In this document: positions 5,288 to 10,602 of the stretch, one piece after another
Numbering within the stretch: position 1 is the first letter of the stretch
Layout of the letters: the number at the start of each line of letters is the position of its first letter
Origin: Gammaproteobacteria bacterium
GTDB taxonomy: Bacteria > Pseudomonadota > Gammaproteobacteria > SZUA-152
Length of the DNA: 10,602 bases
Assembly: GCA_030613605.1 (NCBI GenBank)
Contig: JAUWLO010000052.1
Span: 1 to 10,602, forward strand
Direction of reading: 5' to 3'
Made by a program: the position numbers and the translations under genes
Notes under the pieces: generated by a model
Told to the model about the DNA's origin: nothing
What the model saw: only the letters and a program-made list of their open reading frames with translations
Databases searched by the model: none

Positions 5288-6697
5288 TTAGCAAGAGTAG
5301 TACATATCATATTCAACCGGATGCGTGCTCATGCGCAGACGGGTGATTTCTTCCATTTTCAGATCAATGAAAGCGCTGATCATGTCGTCAGTGAACACGT
5401 TGCCAGCAGTCAGGAAGCCACGGTCGGCATCCAGTTCTTCCAGTGCCTGATCGAAGGAATGACAAACCTGCGGGATTGCAGCCGCTTCTTCGGCTGGCAG
5501 ATCGTACAGATCTTTGTCCATAGCTTCGCCAGGATGGATCTTGTTTTGAATGCCGTCCAGGCCAGCCATCATCATTGCCGCAAAGGCCAGGTAAGGGTTG
5601 GCGGTAGGATCAGGGAAACGCAGTTCGATACGACGACCCTTAGGATTGGGGTCAAACGGAATACGGATGGAAGCAGAACGGTTACGAGCGGAATAGGCCA
5701 GCATGACCGGGGCTTCGAAGCCGGGAACCAAACGCTTGTAGCTGTTAGTTGAGGCGTTGGTGAAGGCGTTCAATGCGCGGGCATGTTTGATGATGCCGCC
5801 GATGTAGAACAATGCCATTTCAGACAGACCGCCGTAGCCGTCACCCGAGAACAGGTTGTTGCCGTCTTTGAACAGGGACATATGCACGTGCATGCCGGAA
5901 CCGTTGTCACCCACCAATGGCTTGGGCATAAAGGTCGCGGTTTTACCGTAGGCATGGGCGACATTGTGAGTCACGTATTTCTGGATTTGCACCCAGTCAG
6001 CACGTTGGGTCAGGGTGGAATACTTGGTACCGATCTCACACTGGCCAGCAGTGGCCACTTCGTGGTGATGCACTTCAACCGGCACGCCCATTTCTTCCAT
6101 GGCCAGACACATGGCAGCACGGATGTCGTGCAGGCTGTCGACTGGAGGCACGGGGAAATAACCGCCCTTCACGCCAGGACGGTGACCGATGTTGCCGTCT
6201 TCGTAAACTTTTTCAGAGTTCCATTCGGATTCTTCGGAATCGATTTTGTAGAAGCTGCCGGACATGGTGTTGCCCCAGCGTACGTCGTCGAGGATGAAAA
6301 ATTCTGGCTCAGGGCCAAAGTAAGCCGTGTCGGCAAGACCCGTGCTCTTCAAATAGGCTTCGGCGCGATCCGCAACTGAGCGAGGATCACGTTCGTAACC
6401 CTGGCCCGTGGTGGGTTCGACGATATTGCAGGTGATGTTAAGCATGGCTTCGTCGGAGAACAGGTCCATCACTGCGGTAGCGGTGTCAGGCATGAGGATC
6501 ATGTCTGATTCGTTGATGCCCTTCCAACCCTGGATGGACGAGCCGTCAAACATTTTGCCATCGTTGAAGACGTCTTCGTCTACCGTGTGGGCAGGCACGG
6601 TGACGTGCTGCTCTTTGCCGTGTGTGTCGGTGAAGCGGAAGTCTACGAACTTCGCCTCGTTATCTGCGATCATTTTAAGAACGTCTTTTGCGGACAT
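5288..6697 (-). CDS. glnA: Glutamine synthetase, type I
   Basis: Glutamine synthetase joins ammonia to glutamate at the cost of ATP in the cytoplasm and is the entry point of low-ammonia assimilation. The 469-residue product matches the length of the dodecameric bacterial GSI-beta enzyme. Visible signatures are the beta-grasp motif DGSSIQGWKGINESDM (51-66), FGPEPEFF (127-134) with metal-binding glutamates, VEVHHHEV near 208-214, the nucleotide-site motif NGSGMHVHMS (265-274), and NRSASIRIP (339-347). Tyr398 in KDLYDLPAEE is the adenylylation site used by GlnE, so activity should be tuned by covalent modification. The ATG at 6697 follows GGAGAG at 7 bases. Transcription is expected from the sigma-54 promoter at 6879-6894 under NtrC control, and it ends at the strong terminator at 5221-5246. 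Confidence 0.98.
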   Translation of the reverse strand: MSAKDVLKMIADNEAKFVDFRFTDTHGKEQHVTVPAHTVDEDVFNDGKMFDGSSIQGWKGINESDMILMPDTATAVMDLFSDEAMLNITCNIVEPTTGQGYERDPRSVADRAEAYLKSTGLADTAYFGPEPEFFILDDVRWGNTMSGSFYKIDSEESEWNSEKVYEDGNIGHRPGVKGGYFPVPPVDSLHDIRAAMCLAMEEMGVPVEVHHHEVATAGQCEIGTKYSTLTQRADWVQIQKYVTHNVAHAYGKTATFMPKPLVGDNGSGMHVHMSLFKDGNNLFSGDGYGGLSEMALFYIGGIIKHARALNAFTNASTNSYKRLVPGFEAPVMLAYSARNRSASIRIPFDPNPKGRRIELRFPDPTANPYLAFAAMMMAGLDGIQNKIHPGEAMDKDLYDLPAEEAAAIPQVCHSFDQALEELDADRGFLTAGNVFTDDMISAFIDLKMEEITRLRMSTHPVEYDMYYSC

Positions 6698-6861
6698 TGT
6701 GAACTCTCCTGATTGTTTATAGCTAAATTATTGGTAACTGTTTATTTTTTGGGTCGTGCTGTTTTGATCTGCTGCCCGCTGAACTCTGCTCAGCAGGCCT
6801 TGAATCTGTTTATCAATGCCTGTTTCTAGCAAAAAGCGGCTAAAAACTGACGGAAATCCAT

Positions 6862-6880
6862 ATTAATGAGAATCATAGTG
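6862..6880. promoter_or_regulatory. Possible Fur-box-like site at the glnA start point
   Basis: This 19-mer contains AATGAGAATCAT and matches the classical Fur box (GATAATGATAATCATTATC) at 13 of 19 positions. It covers the predicted glnA transcription start (about 6868) and touches the -12 element. The match may be chance in AT-rich DNA. Confidence 0.2.
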
Positions 6881-6901
6881 CACGAAATATGCCACAGGCA
6901 A
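6872..6901 (-). promoter_or_regulatory. Possible sigma-70 promoter of glnA overlapping the sigma-54 promoter
   Basis: On the minus strand TTGCCT (6896-6901) and TATGAT (6872-6877) are 18 bases apart. Matches to consensus are 4 of 6 and 5 of 6. A second, nitrogen-independent promoter would parallel the two-promoter design of enteric glnA, though there the promoters are well separated. Confidence 0.3.
6879..6894 (-). promoter_or_regulatory. Sigma-54 (-24/-12) promoter of glnA
   Basis: On the minus strand the sequence is TGGCATATTTCGTGCA. It keeps the invariant GG and GC with exactly 10 bases between them and matches TGGCAC-N5-TTGCA at all but two defined positions. The predicted start is near 6868, giving a leader of about 170 bases before the glnA ATG at 6697. 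Confidence 0.82.
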
Positions 6902-6969
6902 TTTAAACAATAAAAACAATGTGTTGTTAAAGCTCTGTCAGCCTGGTGCTGTTTTCTCTCCTTTAATGG

Positions 6970-6984
6970 GCACTAATATGATGC
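6970..6984. promoter_or_regulatory. Putative NtrC enhancer site 1 of glnA
   Basis: GCACT-AATAT-GATGC matches GCACC-N5-GGTGC at 8 of 10 defined positions. Its centre (6977) is about 109 bases upstream of the predicted start. Confidence 0.65.
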
Positions 6985-6999
6985 AGGTTCGTTATAGGT

Positions 7000-7014
7000 G
7001 CATGATAACAGTGC
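7000..7014. promoter_or_regulatory. Putative NtrC enhancer site 2 of glnA
   Basis: GCATG-ATAAC-AGTGC matches the NtrC dyad at 7 of 10 defined positions and is flanked by T and A, giving TGCA-N9-TGCA. Its centre (7007) is about -139 and lies 30 bases, near three helical turns, from site 1, which favours joint binding of two dimers. Confidence 0.55.
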
Positions 7015-7081
7015 ATTTTTATTCTTTCATCCAGTGCATATTTATCAACATAAAGTGGCTGACAATGGAGCGGTTCTGGGT

Positions 7082-8254
7082 TCAGTGAAAATGGATCTGA
7101 ACATCGGCGATACACTCTTCTTCCCGAGCCAGACGATTGAGCTTGTCGGCCATCGACTGTGCCTCGGCAATATCCTTCGTTTCGCCGAAGGGTAATAATA
7201 ACTCGACATGAATTTTCCCGTCTAGGTAGTGGAGTACGGTTTCTTCGATATGTTTGGCTGCTTCCAGCCCCTGCCAACGTCGTTCGAGGATTTCCAGGAC
7301 TTCTTTTCGCAGAGGTAAGCCACTACATGGGGCTGCTTTTTCATCATCTTCGGGGTCAATGTGAACCATAACATCGGTGACCGCTTCTACTTCCCGCATG
7401 ATCTGGGCGCGTACCGTGTCGCTGACTCGGTGGCCTTCCGAGACGCTGATTTTCGGATTCACCAGAATATGCACATCCACCAGGCCATCGCTGCCCATAC
7501 GCCGGGTGCGTAACATGTGCAGGGCAACCACATCATCGACGGACTGAATGGCTTTGGTGATTTGTTCGATTTCCTCAGGTTCCATGGCGGTATCGATGAG
7601 CTCCTGGGCGCTTTGCCAGGCCAGGTCAAAGCCGATTTTACCCACCATTAAACCAACGCCGATGGCGGCCAGGGCATCGAGATATTCGAATCCGGCCATG
7701 CTGCCCAATACGCCGATGACCACAATGACAGAGGAAATGGCATCGGAGCGGCTGTGCCAGGCATTGGCGCGCAACAGGTTGGAGTTGTGTTTTTCAGCCG
7801 TTTTGATGGTGTACTGGTAAATAGCCTCTTTGCTGACGATGGAAATCGTGGCAACCACGAGGGCCAGCCAGCCCGGGTGCATGAGTAAGTCGGGGTGCAT
7901 CAGCCGCAGGCTGGCGTCATAGGCAATACCGATGGCTATGCCGATAAGGGCAACGCCAAGGATGACGGTGGTCAGGGTTTCGATGCGCCCATGGCCGTAG
8001 GGGTGTTTCTCGTCGGCCTCGCGCCGGCCGTGTTTAACGGCGAACAACACCAGGCCGTCAGTGGCCAGATCAGAGAACGAATGGATGCCATCGGCAATCA
8101 GGGCCTGGGAGTTGCCGATGTAGCCAACAACAATTTTGGCGATGCCCAGCAGTAGATCAACCGCAGAGCCGACCAAAGTGACCTTGCGAGCTTCCTGGTA
8201 GCGCTCCTCGTTTAGTGCACTTAAATAGGTGTGATGATGGTGGCCGTGTCCCAT
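7082..8254 (-). CDS. Cation diffusion facilitator (CDF) metal exporter with extra C-terminal domain
   Basis: The 390-residue inner-membrane protein is a proton-coupled divalent-metal exporter of the CDF family. It begins with a His-rich MGHGHHHH. About six membrane segments lie between residues 25 and 215. The central metal site is HxxxD in TM2 (His58, Asp62) and HxxxD in TM5 (His167, Asp171); this tetrad is usual for zinc-type members, whereas FieF/YiiP has DxxxD plus HxxxD. The loop motif DEKHPYGHGRIE is at 81-92. A cytoplasmic dimerisation domain runs from about 215 to 302, ending MVHIDPEDD. The protein then continues for about 85 residues, ending VELLLPFG...IADVQIHFH, which looks like a second, diverged copy of that domain; FieF-like proteins stop near 300. 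The start follows the TusA-like stop by 9 bases with AGGG upstream. Zinc is the likeliest substrate, by inference. Confidence 0.92.
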   Translation of the reverse strand: MGHGHHHHTYLSALNEERYQEARKVTLVGSAVDLLLGIAKIVVGYIGNSQALIADGIHSFSDLATDGLVLFAVKHGRREADEKHPYGHGRIETLTTVILGVALIGIAIGIAYDASLRLMHPDLLMHPGWLALVVATISIVSKEAIYQYTIKTAEKHNSNLLRANAWHSRSDAISSVIVVIGVLGSMAGFEYLDALAAIGVGLMVGKIGFDLAWQSAQELIDTAMEPEEIEQITKAIQSVDDVVALHMLRTRRMGSDGLVDVHILVNPKISVSEGHRVSDTVRAQIMREVEAVTDVMVHIDPEDDEKAAPCSGLPLRKEVLEILERRWQGLEAAKHIEETVLHYLDGKIHVELLLPFGETKDIAEAQSMADKLNRLAREEECIADVQIHFH

Positions 8255-8263
8255 CGTGGAGCC

Positions 8264-8545
8264 CTAATTTTTCCCGACCCGAATTGAGATTAATACCTCG
8301 TTGGTATCAGGATCGGTAATGCGTGCCTCCACAATTTCGTGGCCATTAATCCGACACCAGGCGGGGATATCACACAGTGCACCAGGGTCGGTGCAGCTGA
8401 CATCCAGGGTATCGCCCTCCGGTAGAGTCAGCACCAAATTCTGGGTGCGAATCACGGGCAGGGGGCAGAGTATATTGCGCGCATCCAGTTTGTGATGGGT
8501 CTGCTTGCGAACAGTCGATTTGGTTGTGGCCTGTTTATTATTCAT
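8264..8545 (-). CDS. TusA/SirA-family sulfur carrier-like protein
   Basis: The 93-residue product has the TusA fold signature HKLDARNILCPLPVIRTQ: the cysteine of the CPxP motif sits at the first helix and in TusA carries a persulfide. The rest (LPEGDTLDVSCTDPGALCDIPAWCRINGHEIV) follows the usual beta-alpha-beta-alpha-beta-beta order. A basic tail of about 20 residues precedes the domain, and two more cysteines (in GALCDI and AWCR) are extra to the conserved one. The ATG at 8545 overlaps the stop of the upstream PP-loop gene as TGATG, which implies translational coupling; a GTG at 8557 in the same frame is the alternative start, and GGAG is 11 bases before the ATG. The tight link to a PP-loop ATPase suggests that it passes sulfur to that enzyme. 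It may not be TusA itself, because paralogues are common. Confidence 0.9.
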   Translation of the reverse strand: MNNKQATTKSTVRKQTHHKLDARNILCPLPVIRTQNLVLTLPEGDTLDVSCTDPGALCDIPAWCRINGHEIVEARITDPDTNEVLISIRVGKN

Positions 8546-9597
8546 CACAGATACCACTCCGTAGGAATATCCTCTATCCGGTATGGGGTGACGTCCATTT
8601 CGGTCATTTCAGTTGTATCTCCTTTTTTACTGTGTACTTCCACGCGCACGCTGGCCGCTTTTTTGCCCTGGCTAAAACGAGCGGTGAGTCGTGCCGCGAT
8701 TTCCAGATCTTCCTCATTAATGTTGCCATCGACCAATACCAGGGGGCCGGGATGGCTGATCGGAATTATGTGGGTAAATTGTTTGCGATAACCCTCGAGG
8801 AAGCGATTTTCGCCTTCCTCGCGACCGACAATCAGTTTGAAATGAGGGCGAGGACGCAGGTGTCGCCCCACTTTGAGCAACATGATGTCGTCGAGCTCAT
8901 AGTCGCGTTCGCCACGTGTGGTCCACAGGTCGGCCAGCTTGTTTGAATAAGCCGCATCGGTAAGAAAACAGCAGCCACCGGCAGGCTGGGCGTAATCCTC
9001 GATACCCATTTTACCGGCCAGAGCGATTTGTGGTTTACGGCCGCGACCATTGAAACCAAATAACTGTTCACGATCCACCCAGCCTTCACGCTCTGGCAGG
9101 GTTTCGGGCAGAATTTTAGCGCACAGGGGGCGGAGTAAACGATCTTCGGCACCCGATTCCCGCTGGATTACCGGCATGGTGTCGCGTCGTTGTGACATAG
9201 GCCGCTGACCAACCACTTCGCCGGTAATAATAAAATCAAAGTCATTTTCCTGAATCCACTCATGGGCTTTTTTCACCATGAAACATTTGCAGTCCAGACA
9301 GGGGTTCAGGTTGCTGCCGTAACCGTGTTTGGGATTGATCACCACATCCTTGTATTCTTCAATGATGTCGATGATGTGCAGCTTAATGCCGAGCTGCTCT
9401 GCCACCCAGAGGGCGTTATTGCGTTTGGGCTTGGCCTTGTCTTTTTTACGAATCGCATGGGTATGACCTTCCACGCAAAACCCGGTATAAAAATTGATGC
9501 CCTCGACATGAACACCCTGATCCAGGATGGCTTTAGTCGCCAGCATGGAATCAAGTCCGCCGGAGATCAGTGAGATAGCTTTGCGTTGAGTCTTCAT
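8545..9597 (-). CDS. PP-loop ATPase, MnmA/ThiI-like, with NFACT-R-like C-terminal domain; putative RNA sulfurtransferase
   Basis: The 350-residue protein opens with the PP-loop SGGLDS at residues 12-17, which binds ATP and activates a substrate by adenylation. NPCLDCKCFMVKKA at 98-111 gives Cys100, Cys103 and Cys105 in a place like the cysteine motif of MnmA (TrmU) 2-thiouridylases. TGEVVGQRPMSQ (125-136) resembles the ThiI/MnmA loop. A further pair, Cys209-Cys210, lies in AGGCCFLTD. From about 235 to 325, LKVGRHLRPRPHFKLIVGRE and SHPGPLVLVDG resemble the NFACT-R (DUF814) RNA-binding domain. Such proteins are often labelled tRNA thiolation enzymes, but a dedicated MnmA is normally elsewhere, so the exact substrate is unknown. 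It is the first gene of a three-gene unit, coupled to the TusA-like gene. No clear ribosome-binding site precedes the ATG; a TATAAT lies about 70 bases upstream. Confidence 0.83.
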   Translation of the reverse strand: MKTQRKAISLISGGLDSMLATKAILDQGVHVEGINFYTGFCVEGHTHAIRKKDKAKPKRNNALWVAEQLGIKLHIIDIIEEYKDVVINPKHGYGSNLNPCLDCKCFMVKKAHEWIQENDFDFIITGEVVGQRPMSQRRDTMPVIQRESGAEDRLLRPLCAKILPETLPEREGWVDREQLFGFNGRGRKPQIALAGKMGIEDYAQPAGGCCFLTDAAYSNKLADLWTTRGERDYELDDIMLLKVGRHLRPRPHFKLIVGREEGENRFLEGYRKQFTHIIPISHPGPLVLVDGNINEEDLEIAARLTARFSQGKKAASVRVEVHSKKGDTTEMTEMDVTPYRIEDIPTEWYL

Positions 9598-9665
9598 GAA
9601 TATTAGGAATAGGTGCTAAAAAATTAGTGTTTAACTGATTTGATGAGTCGCTAAAAGAGCGGGCG

Positions 9666-9671
9666 ATTATA
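9666..9671 (-). promoter_or_regulatory. Putative -10 hexamer of the PP-loop/TusA/CDF operon
   Basis: The minus strand reads TATAAT, about 70 bases before the ATG at 9597. No good -35 is present at 16-18 bases, and the spacer contains the perfect palindrome ATTGGCCAAT (9678-9687), a possible regulator site. Confidence 0.4.
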
Positions 9672-9677
9672 GACCAA

Positions 9678-9687
9678 ATTGGCCAAT
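9678..9687. promoter_or_regulatory. Perfect 10-bp palindrome in the operon promoter spacer
   Basis: ATTGGCCAAT is self-complementary and lies between the TATAAT and the expected -35 region of the PP-loop operon. A repressor or activator half-turn site is possible, but ten bases alone are weak evidence. Confidence 0.25.
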
Positions 9688-9743
9688 GAGGCTTGTTTTG
9701 GGCGGGGTCAAACGTGAAATCTGAGCCAGATTAGACAGTTTTT

Positions 9744-9751
9744 GCTAGAAT
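9744..9751 (+). promoter_or_regulatory. Possible extended -10 box upstream of the two-helix membrane protein
   Basis: GCTAGAAT preceded by T gives TGC-TAGAAT, an extended -10 pattern, about 86 bases before the ATG at 9837. The -35 region is poor. Divergent transcription with the PP-loop operon would make 9598-9836 a shared control region. Confidence 0.25.
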
Positions 9752-9778
9752 TCCGGCTAATCGTCATTAGTGATAAGG

Positions 9779-9800
9779 CGTTTTGTTAACGTTTTGTTAA
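9779..9800. repeat. Tandem direct repeat CGTTTTGTTAA x2
   Basis: The 11-base unit is repeated exactly, back to back, 37 bases before the ATG at 9837, in what is probably the leader of that gene. One helical turn per unit could position two protein monomers side by side. It may also be a replication-slippage product. Confidence 0.5.
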
Positions 9801-9836
9801 AAAGTGGCAGGCAATCAACAATGGAAGCGGTGAAAC

Positions 9837-10181
9837 ATGTCTGAGCAAGAAACTCTCAGCGCCATAAGGCGCATTAAAAAAACCCACGAAAATTTGGTGG
9901 TCACCGTTGGTGTGCTGATTGGTATGACTCTGCTGGTTTACTTCTTTACCTTTGCCATGTTCGTGGATAAGGCTTCAACGGCATTAATCTGGTTCGAGAT
10001 TATCACCACCATCCTGATGGCGCTTATATTGGTGTTTCTTAAGAAGGTTGGTTTCTTCCTGACGAAGTTGTTGCTTGGCCGACGCTCTGATTGTCGAGCT
10101 GTGCTTGCAGCATTAGTGGCAGCGGATCTGGCGCTGGATGAAGAAGTGATTATGAAAAAGGTGGCGGAGTTTAATGCCTGA
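9837..10181 (+). CDS. Small two-helix inner-membrane protein of unknown function
   Basis: I do not recognise the family. The 114-residue product starts MSEQETLSAIRRIKK, a charged cytoplasmic stretch. Two hydrophobic helices follow at about 20-42 and 50-68, joined by a short loop, and then a basic, amphipathic C-terminal part (LGRRSDCRAVLAALVAADLALDEEVIMKKVAEFNA). The layout resembles a membrane anchor with both ends in the cytoplasm by the positive-inside rule. The ribosome-binding site is weak (GGTGA, 5 bases). An overlapping short frame, MEAVKHV at 9821-9844, starts 16 bases earlier and ends just inside this gene; it may be chance. The stop lies 1 bp from the stop of the convergent gene. 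Composition resembles the neighbours. Confidence 0.75.
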   Translation: MSEQETLSAIRRIKKTHENLVVTVGVLIGMTLLVYFFTFAMFVDKASTALIWFEIITTILMALILVFLKKVGFFLTKLLLGRRSDCRAVLAALVAADLALDEEVIMKKVAEFNA

Positions 10182-10182
10182 C

Positions 10183-10602
10183 CTAGTGCTGTTGCTTATC
10201 GTTAATTTTAGTGGGCGTGGCCTGGGTGATGCGTTGTAACTGTTGTTTCGCCTGAGTGCTTCCCGTGTGTTCCCATAGTTCGTACGCTGTTAACACATCA
10301 TATAACGGTTGTTCATTTTCGAAACTTCTTATGGTTTGCAAAACATCCATTGCTGGCACAAAACTTTCGTACATGTGTTCATAAAGCTGGCCCTGTTGAT
10401 GGGGTGTGTTGTGGTGTAACTGGTAATATGCGCCAATGCCAAGATCAACATAGTAGCTCGTGTTCACCAGTCGCGCTCGTGCGCGTTGCGGAAAAAAGCC
10501 TGCGTGGAGTAAACAAATGTCCCCCACATCACGAAGCTTTTCAATCTGACGATGGCCGGATTCGCGCAGCCCGTTGAGGTAATCCAGCGCAAGAATTCGT
10601 AC
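10183..10602 (-). CDS. Conserved-looking hypothetical protein, C-terminal part
   Basis: The reading frame is open from the stop at 10183 to the right edge, so at least 139 C-terminal residues are visible and the start is outside the window. The internal GTG at 10527 is not a likely start, since the frame continues upstream without break through ILALDYLNGLRESG and RQIEKLRDVGDICLLHAG. The visible part is alpha-helical by composition, with no membrane segment or signal, and contains FFPQRARARLVNTSYYVDLG and a hydrophilic tail ending KINDKQQH. This mix (RDVGDICLLHAGFFP, YYVDLGIGAYYQL) looks to me like a gammaproteobacterial family of unknown function, but I cannot name it and no catalytic motif is seen. 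It converges on the small membrane protein gene with 1 bp between stops and no terminator between. Confidence 0.72.
   Translation of the reverse strand, partial: VRILALDYLNGLRESGHRQIEKLRDVGDICLLHAGFFPQRARARLVNTSYYVDLGIGAYYQLHHNTPHQQGQLYEHMYESFVPAMDVLQTIRSFENEQPLYDVLTAYELWEHTGSTQAKQQLQRITQATPTKINDKQQH

Noticed and set aside
5783..6379. 198-codon plus-strand open frame inside glnA
   Set aside because: It is the antisense shadow of a strongly conserved gene and shows no family resemblance or ribosome-binding site.
6698..6868. Riboswitch or structured attenuator in the glnA leader
   Set aside because: Only a small CTGCTCAGCAG stem near 6787-6797 is visible, with no recognisable aptamer core and no leader terminator.

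Overview
The window looks like chromosomal DNA of a gammaproteobacterium, probably free-living or marine; I cannot name a genus. The grounds are the type I glutamine synthetase with an adenylylation tyrosine, the glnA / DUF4124 / ntrB / ntrC order, an enhancer-dependent sigma-54 glnA promoter laid out much like that of enteric bacteria, and a short-leader type IV prepilin. No phage, transposase, CRISPR array, tRNA or rRNA gene was seen.

Layout. At 1-437 (minus) lies the 5' part of an isoprenylcysteine-methyltransferase-like membrane protein gene, cut by the window edge. Its promoter region (484-561) carries tandem 25-bp units with nested dyads. From 562 to 1064 there is an AT-rich, gene-free stretch with several imperfect palindromes. 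A small type IV prepilin-like gene (1065-1427, plus) follows, closed by a terminator at 1455-1471 that can also serve ntrC from the other side. From 6697 down to 1526 (minus) comes the nitrogen-assimilation block: glnA, a DUF4124 lipoprotein-like or periplasmic protein, ntrB (glnL) and ntrC (glnG). From 9597 down to 7082 (minus) lies a compact three-gene operon: a PP-loop (MnmA/ThiI-like) ATPase with an NFACT-R-like tail, a TusA/SirA-like sulfur carrier, and a cation diffusion facilitator with an extra C-terminal domain. At the right end a two-helix membrane protein (9837-10181, plus) converges with 1 bp to spare on the C-terminal part of a conserved-looking hypothetical (10183-10602, minus, cut by the window edge).

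How it works together. NtrB phosphorylates NtrC under nitrogen limitation, and NtrC~P activates sigma-54 polymerase. The glnA upstream region has a strong -24/-12 element (6879-6894) and two NtrC-like dyads centred at about -109 and -139. A third dyad with perfect GCACC-N5-GGTGC half-sites sits at 4252-4266 ahead of ntrB, over a possible -35 region, which suggests autoregulation. The PP-loop/TusA pair points to sulfur transfer, perhaps to RNA; its coupling to a metal exporter is the least explained gene association here.

The most interesting points are the operator array before the methyltransferase-like gene, the PP-loop/TusA/CDF operon, and the dispersed palindromes. I did not find convincing evidence for an entirely new system.
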